Assembly: GCA_039000515.1 (NCBI GenBank) | Contig: JBCFYV010000100.1 | Coordinates: forward strand, 24,563,769 to 24,627,768 | Length of the DNA: 64,000 nt | DNA from: Timema cristinae | Lineage: Eukaryota; Arthropoda; Insecta; Phasmatodea; Timematidae | Direction of reading: 5' to 3' | Part shown: piece by piece, positions 35,181 to 48,062 of the stretch | How positions within the stretch are numbered: the stretch's first letter is position 1 | Layout of the letters: each line of letters opens with the position of its first letter | Program-made: the position numbers and the translations under genes | The notes under the pieces: generated by a model | The model's database searches: none | Told to the model about the DNA's origin: nothing | Seen by the model: the letters and a program-made list of their open reading frames with translations, nothing else

Positions 35181-36018
35181 GATGAACGTTTTTTTTGCCT
35201 GGAATAAATATAAATACTATTATAAGCACTGAAATTATAGAAACTTCTACATAAATATCCTTGTATTACGAGTTCTAGTTAGTAGAACATCGTAATAACG
35301 AATATGTTGTTGAAAAAAGTTTTAAATTTAAGTATGAAATATCATGAAGCTACTGCTATAAGTAATCCTTTCACTAAATTTTCAATAATACTTATTTTAT
35401 AATAAATACATACATTTACTAATATCACCCTGCACTAATATGTAGATAAAAATTATTCAAAGAACAGTACCCTCTTTCAAAAGCTTCCTGATAATTCTAA
35501 TAGCTTGCTAAATAGTTTCCAAAACAACTAATTAAGTTTGTATGCACTCCTGTTTATCAAGAATAGCTTTGTTATGTCGTATGGGACTATTTTGTCGTGA
35601 TTAGAATTCCAAGGACTAAAGCACACATTGTTAAGTCAAATTATCTTGAATATAGCATGATGATAAAATAACGATTGTATTATATTCTTTAAAAAAAAAC
35701 ACCCTATCCTTGTGCATTGAATATCCTGATTTGGTATATTTAAATTTTTAATTCATGTGCAGTAGAAATTAGTTATAATGAGCACGAATATTACAATATA
35801 TAATTCGAATTATTCTGAGTTTAAATTTTAATTTGTTTTGTAATTATTAATGTTTTTTCTGGATTCTTTACTTCAATAAGTCTTAGTGAATTTATGTGAA
35901 TAGGCATTAAAAACTTTCAACTTTATGAATGTTATGGTACTAAAATTTGTTTTTAAGTTTTTTTTTTGGGTAGCCTGCATGCACTTGTAAATATTCCGGA
36001 AGATAAATGTCATATCAA
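35181..36018 (-). promoter_or_regulatory. upstream region of the P450 gene
   Basis: The minus strand immediately before the ATG reads 'TTATATTTATTCCAG|GCAAA' and 'ACGTTCATCATGG'. The pyrimidine-poor but AG-ended stretch at about 35200 could be a leader-intron acceptor. No TATA or initiator can be fixed. The rest of the interval up to the solo LTR is AT-rich and featureless. Confidence 0.25.
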
Positions 36019-36276
36019 TGTCATATTGTTTCAATAGATGGACTTGTTAGTTATTGTTTCAAAATATAGCTTGCTATATCTATATTCCTCTAATCATGTT
36101 TTGTCTTTTATTATTTTTAAATTGCATGTTCTTTGTCTTCTTTTTTTTTTAACTGTCGGCATTTTTTGTGGTTCCGATAAAAAGGACAAATTAAATAGTG
36201 TTTATATACAATGCTTCTTTATATTAACTTAAATATTACGTTGCATTTATTTACGTCGGGTGAACGATAAGTGACA
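36019..36276 (+). mobile_element. solo LTR of a BEL/Pao-type element
   Basis: It begins 'TGTCATATTGTTTCAATAGA' and ends 'ACGATAAGTGACA', giving the TGTCA/TGACA ends of an LTR. The same sequence, inverted, forms the LTR at 44155-44396, which adjoins a BEL/Pao Pol fragment; 'AAATTAAATAGTGTTTATA' and 'ACTTAAATATTACG' match in order. No internal region or primer-binding site follows, hence solo. It lies about 0.84 kb upstream of the P450 start, in the opposite orientation. Confidence 0.75.
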
Positions 36277-37768
36277 GTAATAACAAGATTTAGGATACAT
36301 TTATCCACAGAATGCAAAGTATAATAGCTACTGGAAATGACTAAAATAAAAATAAACACAGAAAATAAATGCTTTCTGTGATGCAAACGCATAACTGTAG
36401 AATACATATTTTAAAATCTAGTTCTGTTTAATAAATCTAAAGCGATTATTCTCGAGGGCTGACATATCTTGCTTACAAGTCTATATGACTGAAGAGCTTC
36501 AGTCTCTACGTCACTTTCTTCCGTGCGCAGAAAATTGCGCGCTCGTTCCAGATAACCTCCTTTTTACTAACCTTGTGACTATACGTGTGCGTTAGTGGGA
36601 AAGATATCCGCTTATCTTGCCAGATAACTGAAAACTTACACATTCGTTTCCCACGCTAATCTCTCTATGCTTCTTTTAATGACTATTAAAATTTCAATTT
36701 TGCATCTCTGTTATGTAAAAGAATGTTTTCTCTTCTTTTTCAAAACCTTTTGGGATAGCTGAGCTTATCCTGCCTACCCTGAAGCCTAGATACTGAACAT
36801 ACAATTCTTGGAAAATAAAAAAGAGGGAACATCGCTTCTATAAACACGTACAGTGGATTTCGGGCAGATTTGTTAACTGCCCGTAGTTATCTGTAGGCTG
36901 TCATTTAAACTAAATAACCCTTTTCATTTTTCCCCAAGTATTTCTGAGGGAGGCCATTCTCCCTGAACCGAGTTCCATCATCTCTTTCCTGTTGGTATGC
37001 GTGCACAGCGCTGCTGTTTGTTTCTCCTGACGGTTAGCTGCGCACTGTCTCGACGAATCCAGACACACTGGTTTTGTTCTCGGTTCAGTGCACATTGGAT
37101 CGTCCCTTGTCAGCACGCGACCACGATTGCACGCGTAGTTGGTTCGCGAGTCGTTCTCTCGGATGTGTGAACTAACTATCGTAAGGCGGGAATTTTCTGG
37201 GCCCGGGTGTGACTGGGTATACGCGGGTCGCTCATTGTTTGATGTTTTGATTTGTACGTTCATGCGGCACGGAGATAAGGTCTCAGTTCAACGTTTGATT
37301 GTACACCCCGTCCCAAAACCTCGGGCTCATGTTAAGCTTTGAATTAATGTGTACAAGACAATTTCTTCGAGTTCTCGCTCAGCCCAAACCCCGAAGTAAC
37401 GCCGATGACTTACCGCGCCTGAGTCTGGGTCGCGGTCCTCTATTTAACCCTGTCAGTGGCAATGGGTGTAGGCGCGGGCCACCTCCACAAGTAATAAAGT
37501 CCCACGGTGGTGGCCACCCCTACCTTCCTCTGCATTATGATTGTGAAAGTAAATCAATATCAGTGGTGAAAACTTCCGGGCTCAAGTTTCAATTTGACAG
37601 TCTGGTCAATTATTTTGTACATACTGAGTCAAATAATGATATCTTTAACGAGTCAAGTGTTTTAAGGACGATTTTGAGAAATATCGAAATTAAATATATA
37701 ATACTTTCGTCAACTTCTGCATATACATCAGCTTTTCCTCGGGTTGTCTACTCACGGAGTCACTTTTA
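36277..37768. other. interval with unexplained GC-rich block
   Basis: 36950-37530 is markedly richer in GC and CpG than the scaffold. It contains open frames on both strands (minus 37263-36910, plus 37299-37853), but neither resembles a known family, and the plus frame runs into MITE-A copy 3. It may be a leader or promoter of an unseen transcript, or an old LTR. Undetermined. Confidence 0.3.
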
Positions 37769-38149
37769 TGGTGGGGATGTAAGGAACACGATAACATGTA
37801 AGTGTTTTTGCAGTTTTTATAGCAAAATTTTATTTTGGCCAAAATATAAATAAATTTTACTCTTGTAGCAAAATTTAATTTAATTTTCTTCAGATGGTGA
37901 TATCAACAGTTGTTGAATATCTGCCATGTCCATAGGGCATTGGCATTTTTAAATGAAAAGAACAAGATGTCATAAAACTCCAGACATCCTTTAGAGATAT
38001 TCAACAAATTTTGATGTGACCACGTGAAGAAAATTGAACCAAACGTTGCTACTGGAGTAAATGGTTATTTATTTTGGACAAAGAAATATTTTTGCAATAA
38101 AAACTGTAAAATCACTGTCCTTATCTCTCGTCACCTTCCACCTCACCTT
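37769..38149. mobile_element. MITE-A copy 3
   Basis: The left end GGTGGGGATGTAAGGAACAC with 'AGTGTTTTTGCAGTTTTTAT' faces the inverse 'ATAAAAACTGTAAAATCACT' and 'CACCTTCCACCTCACCTTAA'. The centre contains a second inverted pair, 'GGTGATATCAACAGTTGTTG' facing 'CAACAAATTTTGATGTGACC'. Confidence 0.75.
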
Positions 38150-38194
38150 AATACATTAAATTACGTGTACAGTTTGTGAAGATTTAATGTAAGG

Positions 38195-38404
38195 ATCATC
38201 TAGGCTGGCTTGCCGGTGACGGAGTTCGAGATTCGAATCACGGCTGAGTGTAATTAAGGTGTTTATTTTCTAAATTGTTTGTCGCCTTCTCTTGACGTTA
38301 ATTTGAGTATTTCTATTCTAAATCATACCTTAGTCACCCTACCCTCATTGGCGGAATTAAAATGTGTATAGCCCAGTCGGGTAGTAGGACGTATTGTAAA
38401 AAAA
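38195..38404 (+). mobile_element. tRNA-derived SINE, family W (diverged)
   Basis: 'GGCTTGCCGGTGACGGAGTT', box B-like 'GAGATTCGAATCACGG', and the shared end 'GCCCAGTCGGGTAGTAGGAC' plus 'GTATTGTAAAAA'. The middle is strongly diverged. Confidence 0.6.
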
Positions 38405-38538
38405 CAAATTAAATGTATTATTAAGGTAAAAAAGGACACCCTTATTAATTAATTACCCACTGTTTTTTTTAACGGCTCACTACTAATTATTATTATATTT
38501 GGATTACCCCCTATAGTTTTTTTTATAATACTCTACAT

Positions 38539-39352
38539 AAGAGATTCTCAAAGTGGGGTCCGAGGACTCCCAGGGGTCCCCGAGGCTTGTCCAAGGGTTC
38601 CACGAGATCGCTCAGGGAATCCGTATCATACCTTTACATATTTTGTAGATCTGATAAAAATTTAATATAAAAGGATAAATCGCTGGTATATACTAAACCC
38701 AGATGCCTTCCCATATTAAAGCCCAGCGATAAAGTTCGGCTGAAAAGTGGGGGGTTGGCCTGCCCCTTGTGCGCAACTTTAATAAGAGCATTTGGGCATT
38801 CCCTTTTAATCTATGTTTTCTCGTCAGCTAGCACAAAAAACTTTAAGAAAAAGCACAGAAACTTTTGAATCTTTTTCCAACAACATATATGTGCAAGCTT
38901 GCCTTTTCTGCTCCTTATGGTGTGAAAAAAATTGTGAAATAAAATCGTCTTAGTGTGGAATGAGATTCAAGGAGATGGTCATTAAATTTCTACAGATTTA
39001 AATGATATTTTAAAGTCAAACAAGCAGTTCTATCCCCCACATAAATTATCAGTGATTTTAAATGTACAAATATATATAATATATTTTATTTATATTTTTA
39101 GTGTAATTCTTTTTTACTTTTATTAAAACAAAGTTTATGTATAAAAATGTACAAATATAATAACTACATTTTTTCATTTACATTGTAAGTAATTGTATTT
39201 ACAAAAATATATAATGACTAATTTATTCTTTTTTTTACTATAAATTTATGATTACATTTTTTTTAAATTAATTTATACTACATCAATGAGTCCATGAATC
39301 AACTGTTCCCTGGTTAGATGGTCCGCGTGACAAAGAAGTTTGAGAATCACTA
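38539..39352. mobile_element. decayed hAT-like element
   Basis: The ends 'AAGAGATTCTCAAAGTGGGG' and the inverse 'TAGTGATTCTCAAACTTC' resemble the hAT end CAGTGRTTCTCAAA. Flanks CTCTACAT (38531-38538) and CTCTATAT (39353-39360) match at 7 of 8 positions. No transposase is readable inside. Confidence 0.65.
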
Positions 39353-39502
39353 CTCTATATGATTACTAAGTTAATACATCTATTTTGATGCAATTCATTG
39401 TATTCAAAGATAATCTATTTATTTATTTTGTAATAATTATGTTCTGTAATTTTTTCGATGCTAATCAGTTAGACAGTCTCGACTGTTTGCTTTTACGTTA
39501 AA

Positions 39503-40064
39503 GCTTGTCACGCACATAATCGGATAGAAACAGATCGGAACTGTCGGAACGGGAACACTACCAACGGAAACTGTTTTTTTTTTCACTTACTCCTCACGCT
39601 GGTTCGGATTTAAATGCGTGTCCATCGGAAGACAGCAACCAAAAGAGGCTACATCGATTTTAGTGATTTGGTGATAGTGAGTAGGTTAATAACAGCATCG
39701 AATGGGAGGCTATGGTGGATGCTCTGTGCATTGCTGCCGTTGCCGATGAAGAGGAGAAAGAAGTGGCTTCAAAAATACTTTGAATTCATAACATAAAGTC
39801 AACGTAAAATTTCCAATATTTTCTCCCGAGCATTTTATTTATAATACAGTCGTAATAATGTTTTTTACCAATGTCATATATTATAGCTCACAGCTTCAGA
39901 ATCCGTAAAAATATATTCATTTCTGGCAAACCGACTCGTTCCGTTACGATCTGACGACGTTTCCGATTTGATCTGAACAAGTGTGCGGGTGTGCCTTAAT
40001 TAAAACACAGGCAGTCAAAATATTCCGATACGTTCCGTTCCGTTCCAATTCAGTGCGCAACAAG
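39503..40064. mobile_element. possible PIF/Harbinger-like MITE
   Basis: The left CTTGTCACGCACATAATCGG and the reverse complement of the right end (CTTGTTGCGCACTGAATTGG) are imperfect inverted repeats, continued by GGAAC-rich subterminal blocks on both sides. A scrap reading ALCIAAVADEEEKEV at about 39715-39760 recalls the acidic N-terminus of Harbinger transposases. No clear 3-bp duplication, so the class is tentative. Confidence 0.4.
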
Positions 40065-41084
40065 ATTTATGAAGGAAAATGAAAAGTAAATGAAACATAT
40101 AATTTAAAAAAAAAAACCTAGTGGCTTGGTAACAAATTAACCAATACATTCACTTTAGAGTGGTATTGTAAACTATCTCCTGAAAATATAATATTTCATA
40201 TAAGATAATTAAGAATAAAATCATATTAAACTATGTCATTGAAATTAATTTTAAAATTAAGCTTAGTATTATAAGTTTAGAAGGAAACTTAAATAAAATT
40301 GATATTTTATATATATTCAAGCTGTTAGTGTAAACTAGATGCAAAATGTTATTTGTTTGAAAAAATGTTGTTTCTTACATCGCATAATTTGCAACTGTTA
40401 TAATAAAAGCCATTGTTGACACATTTTATCTATTTATTCCAATCACCTGATTCAACTTCGATAATATATCATACCACCGAATTATTTTTAGTTTCTCCTT
40501 GAATCAACCTTGATGATAACGAGGTTGTTGTTTAATAATTAATCATCAATCAAACCAACAAGGATAAATGTGTCTAGTGAGCGATATCTGTATAAATAAT
40601 TTATATTAATACTAAAAAGGATTTATACTTTTATATATAATATAAAGTTTATATTAACTATCAATATTTATATTCATTATTTAACAATAAATCATTCGTA
40701 CTATCAAATCATGCGGTCTAAAAACCTACTTTAATGTTTTACCGTAGGCTAAGAATTGACATTTTTATTTTGACACTGATAACTACGGCTATTATGACTA
40801 ATGACAACAATTTTACCCAAGCTAACTACCACATTATGCCTACTTAAGCTAATTATCTATTTTAATTCAATACATTTAATATATTGTTACTTTAAATATT
40901 TTCCAAAAGATAGAAAAATTAAAGTTAAGAACTAAAAATGTACAAATCATGAAGGTATTTACAATCCTCGAACAATTATACACCCTTTAATGATAAAGAC
41001 AATTTATCACAAATAATTGTATATTATTAGCATGAATACTAGTACCAAACCGTCACAACTACTGTTCAATTACAAGCTTTGTTG
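40065..41084. other. AT-rich interval
   Basis: No gene or mobile element recognised in this kilobase. Confidence 0.4.
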
Positions 41085-41327
41085 GACGCATGGTCTAAGG
41101 CGTTGCTCTCTTAATATACTAGGCTGCCGACAATGAGGAGATCGTGGTTCGATCTCGGTTGGGTTTACTGAGGGTGGTTTTCACTCAACTGTTTCCCACT
41201 CTCGATACATGCAAATGCGAGTGTACCTCTTCTAGATTAAACCTTCCTCATTACCACCAATTAGCGTAATTATTAAATAAGCGTATTACACGAACGGGTG
41301 GTGGAGCGCTGGGCTAAAAAAACAATT
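41085..41327 (+). mobile_element. tRNA-derived SINE, family W
   Basis: The head 'GGACGCATGGTCTAAGGCGT' (box A-like) leads to 'GAGGAGATCGTGGTTCGATC' (box B). 'CTGAGGGTGGTTTTCACTCA', 'GATACATGCAAATGCGAGTG' and the end 'ACACGAACGGGTGGTGGAGC' then follow, with an A tail. The head is among the best preserved of family W. Confidence 0.75.
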
Positions 41328-41445
41328 AATATACATTTAGTGAATTATTCTCAGAAAATAACAAGGGCGTGAAGCATTTTAGGATACATTTTTGAAATAG
41401 TATTTTTTTTAGTAAGGAGCGTTGCAAATTTTAAGTCTTATTATT

Positions 41446-41700
41446 TCATAAGGGAATGGGGACTGAGAAATGAAAAGGAAACAGAGCTGTACCTAAGAAG
41501 GGTAAGAAGCTTAATATCCGAGGATGAACTGCAAAGTGTAGAGATGGGATGGGAAAGGTTGAAGAAATATCTGGTGGGAGCTGCAGAGGAGGTGTATGAG
41601 GACAAGCGAAAAGAGGAAGTTGAAGGCTACAACCTGGCGGAACGACAGGCAAAAGGAACCATTAGAGGAGAAAAAAAAAGCATTCCAAAGGAGTTTTAAG
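41446..41700 (+). pseudogene. possible LINE ORF fragment
   Basis: The reading 'MGWERLKKYLVGAAEEVYED' followed by KRKEEVEGYNLAERQ resembles the linker between endonuclease and reverse transcriptase in some LINEs. Stops follow soon after 41697. No catalytic motif is visible, so this is weak. Confidence 0.25.
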
Positions 41701-42560
41701 AATAAGTTATTAATAAAATAGAGAGAAGTAGAAAAGAACGAAGTGACTACTACTGAAAACAAAGAAAGATTGGATGCCAAATATGGACATAAATGTTGGA
41801 ACGGGATGTGGAAAGAAATAAGAAGGAGCTAAATAGCCACCTAAGAAACATGGGAGAGAGAAAAGGCAAGAAGTGTGAATGATGATTGGAGAAGGAAGAA
41901 CGTTGAAGACAGGACAGAAAGAAAGGAACCAGGAACATTATTGGTAAAAATATAATAAACTTTAAAAGTGGATTATAAGATTGACTAAAAGAATTATTGT
42001 ATGAAAAAAACATGTCATGAATTTTAAGAACTACTTACACAGTAAACATTAAAATATTCAAACTAATCTAAATAAATAAATAAAAGTTATCAACATATTT
42101 TTAAATACAACACCAAAAACATTTATCAACTTAACCAGTGTGCCTGGCTACCTCTTACGTTTTAATTACTAAACCTCTGACAAAAATAAATGTTAGACTT
42201 CAAATACCAAGACCAAGTTCATAGAGCCCTTGTAATACCCGCTCTTAGATATTAATAATTATAGCCAAGTTATTATTTACAGCCGACAAAACTGTACATA
42301 GGTACCTATGAATATATATATATATTGGCGTATGAATACATGCACAATGTTCTAAAAGCCTTACAGCCTTTCAAAATGAATCCTATACTCGTAGTTGAAT
42401 GGTATATTTGAACAACCGACCTGCCTTTGCTTCCTAATTCACTCCCTTTATAAGAGTATAGCTGTAAAGTAGAATCTTGAAACACTTTGCACACCTTTCA
42501 CCAAGAGAGGCGACACTAGTCGTCTACTTCTCTCATCACTGAGGTATCTGATCTCAAAAC
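41701..42560. other. unassigned interval
   Basis: A purine-rich stretch to about 41960 may continue the LINE scrap. A short (AT)n lies near 42311. No gene supported. Confidence 0.3.
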
Positions 42561-42574
42561 ATACTTTATAATGC

Positions 42575-42825
42575 TTCTTTCTGGAGGTGTCATAGTGACG
42601 TACGACTATTTTGATGCTCCCAGGAATAACCAGCTAAGTGACATTAGCAGTATCGATTGAGATAAAGATTCATTTTAATGATGATGGCGGATTATTTCTT
42701 TCCTGAGTTGTCATAGTGACATGCAACTATTCTCGGATGTATCAGGAACAAACAGCCAAACGATATTAGCAGCATTGATTGACATTTTTAATACCTTATG
42801 GATGATGGCACATACAGAACTTATG
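42575..42825. repeat. diverged tandem duplication of about 120 bp
   Basis: Two units share 'GGTGTCATAGTGACGTACGA' versus 'GTTGTCATAGTGACATGCAA', then 'AGCAGTATCGATTGA' versus 'AGCAGCATTGATTGA', then 'GATGATGGC' in both. Confidence 0.65.
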
Positions 42826-42906
42826 TAATTCTCTAAAACTACTTAAGTTGTTCTCCTGTTAAGCATACTTAAGTTAACAACTTTTCTAACTCACCTCCTT
42901 GAGTTA

Positions 42907-43537
<631 letters not shown>

Positions 43538-44154
43538 TTTTATGTGTCCATGCGATGTGCTGATCGTTGTAGGCCTACTTGACAGGGGCAGAATGCAGCA
43601 CACATTTCCCCCATTTACATAAATATAAATCGCATTATGTTATTTCTAAACTAATATAAATGATAGTAAGATTATTATTTTATAAATTTGAATTTAGCAT
43701 TATGCTGATAGTGGCAATTATAACAACAATTTAATAGAATTTCTGAATAAATAAATATTTTAATATAGGGTAGCACATAGTTTTGAACTTCAAACAGTGT
43801 ACTGTAATGAGAAGTATATTAATCAATTAAAATAAAACTTCACCACTAATTTGTTATACTATAAAAAGTGTAATAATAATTTGGACTTATATTAATTAAG
43901 TTTAAAAAATTATGAAATCATGTTCATTCTTTGATTATTTAACTTTGCAAAGGAGATAGGTCACTTTACGTCCTCTCTGATAATAAGTAAACTTTGCCCT
44001 AAAATAATCACCTTGATAACTTATCAGATAATTTGCTTTAAAATAATAGGTGATATAATACGCTAGATTCAGATTCTAACTCGATAACTAACTCATTGTT
44101 AGACCATTATCATGCTCCAAAGGTTGAAGTGAGATTTCCACCCATCAGCAAAAA
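43538..44154. other. AT-rich interval
   Basis: No gene. Lies just outside the LTR end of the BEL/Pao fragment. Confidence 0.4.
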
Positions 44155-44396
44155 TGTCACTTATCGTCTAACCGACGTAATATTTAAGTAAAGATTAAAG
44201 ATAAAGAAGCGTTGTGTATAAACACTATTTAATTTGCCATTATTAGTGGAGCCACAAAAATACCAACAATTAACAAAACAAAGATGACAAAGAAATTACA
44301 ATTTAAAAAACATAGACAAACATTAATATAGGCATATACATACAAGAAACCATCTTTTGAAACAATAACAAGTCCATCTATTGAAACAATATGACA
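44155..44396 (-). mobile_element. 3' LTR of a BEL/Pao-type element
   Basis: On the minus strand it opens 'TGTCATATTGTTTCAATAGA' directly after a purine-rich tract 'AAGGTGGGAGAA' (44397-44408), the expected plus-strand primer site. It closes 'AGACGATAAGTGACA'. It matches the solo LTR at 36019-36276. Confidence 0.8.
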
Positions 44397-44529
44397 TTCT
44401 CCCACCTTGAGTTTCTATCTCAAAACACATATTGAGTAATTTTCACAGACAATATCACTTTGACTAAGTTCAAAGTATTTTAGTCATTCTTATTTTAACA
44501 CCTTAACAATAAACGTAATAATTTCCCTA

Positions 44530-44935
44530 TGTTAAATATTTTGCTGGAGTAGTAATCTTTCTCTCCTTTCTGATTCGTTTGTCCAAAAATGTATCTTTTG
44601 AAGGTTTTGATCTTTCTCTTTTAAATGCGTATCTGTCGGTACATTCGACAAGCTGGAGGGTGTACCTTTAGGTCTTGAGTTTGATTCTGTTTCCTCGAGA
44701 CTATACAGTTGTTGAATAGGCCTCATGACAGTGCCAGTACCTGTTCTCAGTCGAACCAGTCGATGAACTCCATCACGTCCAGCATACAACTAATCTACTG
44801 CAGCTAAAGGCCAGTCCAGCCGTTTGAGGTTATCACTCCCGATGAGAACCACTTCACCAATATTTAAAGGAGATTCCTTCTCGCTCTTTGAGTTTCCAGC
44901 CGCCACTCCATGTGAATAATTTTGTATTATTTTGA
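44530..44935 (-). pseudogene. BEL/Pao Pol C-terminal fragment (DUF5641-like)
   Basis: The minus-strand reading NIGEVVLIGSDNLKRLDWPL, AAVD, stop, 'LYAGRDGVHRLVRLRTGTGT' and VMRPIQQLYSLEE corresponds to the domain after the integrase in BEL/Pao polyproteins (pattern GD.VLi.d....R..WPLa.V.....G.DG..R...v.t..G...RP...L.pLE). One stop interrupts it. Together with the purine tract and LTR downstream it is the 3' end of a degraded element. The 5' part is absent. Confidence 0.85.
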
Positions 44936-45126
44936 ATTTTGAACTTTTTTCAGTGCCAAAGTATATTTTATCTGTTTTTCTGTGTATATTTCTTTAATAA
45001 TTTTGTTAAATGAATTAATCAACCATTCATTTTTATTATAACTATTTTAACTTACTCGAGTTTGACCACGGCTTCGCTCACATTTAAGTTGGGTAAATTA
45101 ACTTATTTCTAGCGAATAATCTAAAC

Positions 45127-45729
45127 CAGATTTTCTCAAACTCTATGCACCTGAGCCTTATATGAACATTAAAAGTAATTTTTAAGCCTCACTTCGTTAG
45201 AATAAAAATAACTTTTTTTAGGTTAAAATACAAAAATGAGGCATTTATTATTGCATTGATTTATTTATTTTCTGATAGGAACTTAGTAGGTTTTATTAAG
45301 AATAGACTAGTAAAGTTTTGTAAAACATTCATAATATATCAAGTTTGTTTTAACATTTTATAACGGCAATTATATTCATGAAAAATATGTGTTATTTGGA
45401 AGAATAAGTTTCTTTTCCTATCACAGAGATGGTTGGTTCAATTCAGCTTCTGTTTACATACGAGTAGCACACAAAGAAGGCCTTTTTCAACTGCCAGTCG
45501 AGTTCTGTAATTCAAATTATCATACTTGTTGAGAAATTACTTTCATACAAATGTATGTAGATGCAAAGATCAAAATTAATTTTATTGTTTCATACGTCAA
45601 ACAGAATATTAATTTTTTACAGTCAATCAGAATTTAGTAAGTCGAAGAAAGTGAAAAATTGGTTCACAGATATAACGATGATGCGCCTCGCCTGAAATCC
45701 CCTCGCGCCTCGCAGTTTGAGAAAGCCTG
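45127..45729. mobile_element. hAT-like element overlapping the left arm boundary
   Basis: The ends CAGATTTTCTCAAACT and the inverse CAGGCTTTCTCAAACTG are hAT-like. Flanks ATCTAAAC and AACTAAGC match at 6 of 8. The inverted-duplication arm starts inside it at 45619, and the corresponding right-arm copy stops at the assembly gap. Confidence 0.55.
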
Positions 45730-46600
45730 AACTAAGCTACCAAAAACATAATTTCAGACACGTGTGAGCTTAGAGCTTTGTATGTAGATGAATCCACAAA
45801 TTAAGAAGGAACCAAAGTATTTTTTTTTAATATTTGCAATCTTTGCATGAATATTTGCTCGATTACGCGGAAATATTGTTGAAATGAACACCAAAATAAA
45901 TAGCTGAAAAAATACCTACATATAGGACACAACTGCAAGCACGATAACAATGGCTCTTTTACGAGAAGGCATTGTTGCAATGAACACCAATAGAAATACT
46001 TTAAATTTATATTTAAAAAATAATCAATTTGAAAGAATCACTCAAGTAAGAACCTTAGATTATTAAACAAATTGTTCTGTTATTAATTGTTTCTATTGGT
46101 TTTTGAAATTTTTCCATTCTCCGCCTCCTCAATCATAATTTCTCTAACTCCCATTTAAACACGTATAGTTTTAAAAATCGTTTCGTTATCTATAGTTGTA
46201 CTTCTACCTGCCAGACAAATTTTAATTTACTACTAAACCTAATTTTTTTTCTAACTACTCTACCCCCCCCCCCCCTCCCCCTTGATTTCACGGAGTTACA
46301 TTTTAAAATGTTCAGACTTAATAGTTATTTGGAGTGGTGCAGTTACCGGCCTGCTAAATTTCAATCTTTAACCACACTGCACTGAGATGTAGTTTCTATT
46401 AATTTTGTAGATTTTGAACCCCCCATTGCCCAACCACCTTTCCAAATTCACCTGGAGAAATTTAGAGTATATTATTATTTTTAGCTATCTGGGATTTGAT
46501 TTATTTCTACCTAGGTGCAAATTTTTTATTTTATACCTCATCTCATTTTCTCTCTCTATTATAATAGTCTATCACTATTATTTTCCAGAATTTAATTTAA

Positions 46601-46647
<47 letters not shown>

Positions 46648-48062
46648 GTAAATGTTTATTTGTATTGGTTCCCGTAACTACTTAACGAATTTAAATTCTT
46701 TACCATACAGAGAAGTAATTGAATGTATTAATTAATTTTGGAAATGTTGAGCTCCCCACTCCCCTCCTTCCTACAATTTCTCCAACTCCCACTGAGAAAT
46801 TTTAAGATTTATTTGTTTATCTTGATAGGTCCTTATACCCAAGGTTATAGAGTATAAGTTTGGCTCGCTCCCTATACCGGCCTGCATTCAACCCTATTCT
46901 AGAGCACAGTGCTGCTGTGACGTCGACTCGTGGCCTAGCCGGGCTTGCTTCTGTTCAGTACATGTGACTGTGTGGTGTCGCGCTCGTTATTAGCTTCTTA
47001 TTTACGTAGATAATGCTACCAAAGTCACTGTGAATAGTAAATGTTTGTGTGTTTTTGTAAGCTTTCCTATTATTTATGCGTGAATTGTTACGAAAAGTAT
47101 CGTAACAATACTACCGTTGCCGTGTGCAATAAAAGTAATCTAATTAAGGGATATGGTGTTATACACAATACTTTCATAAATATTCTGATGTGATACGATG
47201 ATGTATTCACTATAGAACGGTATAGAAAATGGAACCCTGATTAGTATTTTATTTGCTCGGAACATTTTTTCCCGTGATTATTATGAACAACACCTTCAGG
47301 CCGAACTGCTATTCTTTCCTAAGAAAAGATAATTAAAATCGCTTGCTATACCCTCCCTTATTTGTGGTGTCTCCTAAAAGGTTATCCAAGGGGAAAATAT
47401 TACCCGTGAATCTAAGCCGAGTATTAGATTGATGAAATAAATATTAAGTGATTTCATAACGGGTAAAAGTATTTGGGGGGATATGCCCCCCCCCCCCCTA
47501 TATTTTTACTTTATGGGAAAGTCCCCCTAATACTTTTGCCCCCTACTATATTGAATTAATTTCTGATTTGTTTAAATAGTTTACTTAATTGCAAGATTTC
47601 ACCTATGCATTTTATGACCTTATTAAACAATTTGACCTTGCTTCATTAATACGGACAGCAGTCTGGAAGAGAAATTTCACCATGCAAGGTGGATATATTT
47701 TTAAGTTATCCACGTCACCTTAAAACATACTTTAGAAACATTATTTCTCAAATGTAATAAATCACGTGACTGTATTACACACATAAATATGTTTTGTATA
47801 ATAACATAGTTTATTGTATTACATAAACAAATTTATATAGTACGGTAGTTAATGAAAGAAGTAAGGTGTTTGGCGACGTCAATGTTCACTTAAATTAAAT
47901 ATTAACTATTCAATATAAAATCAATAACCCTCTTGTAAGTAAGCATATTCATAAACCAATTTGTATTGTAGTGAAAATCTTGAATTTAAATTAATGTTCA
48001 TCTGAGAGTGTCCAACAAAATATTTTAAGGTTCATATTAGATTTAGATACATTTATGTTATA

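Noticed and set aside
37299..37853. A 184-codon ORF in the GC-rich block.
   Set aside because: Its second half runs through MITE-A copy 3, so it is not one coding unit. No family match.
46414..46677. An 87-codon ORF ending in a Tyr run.
   Set aside because: The Tyr run is (ATT)n, and the rest has no recognisable content. The mirrored copy at 61139-61330 is likewise disrupted.
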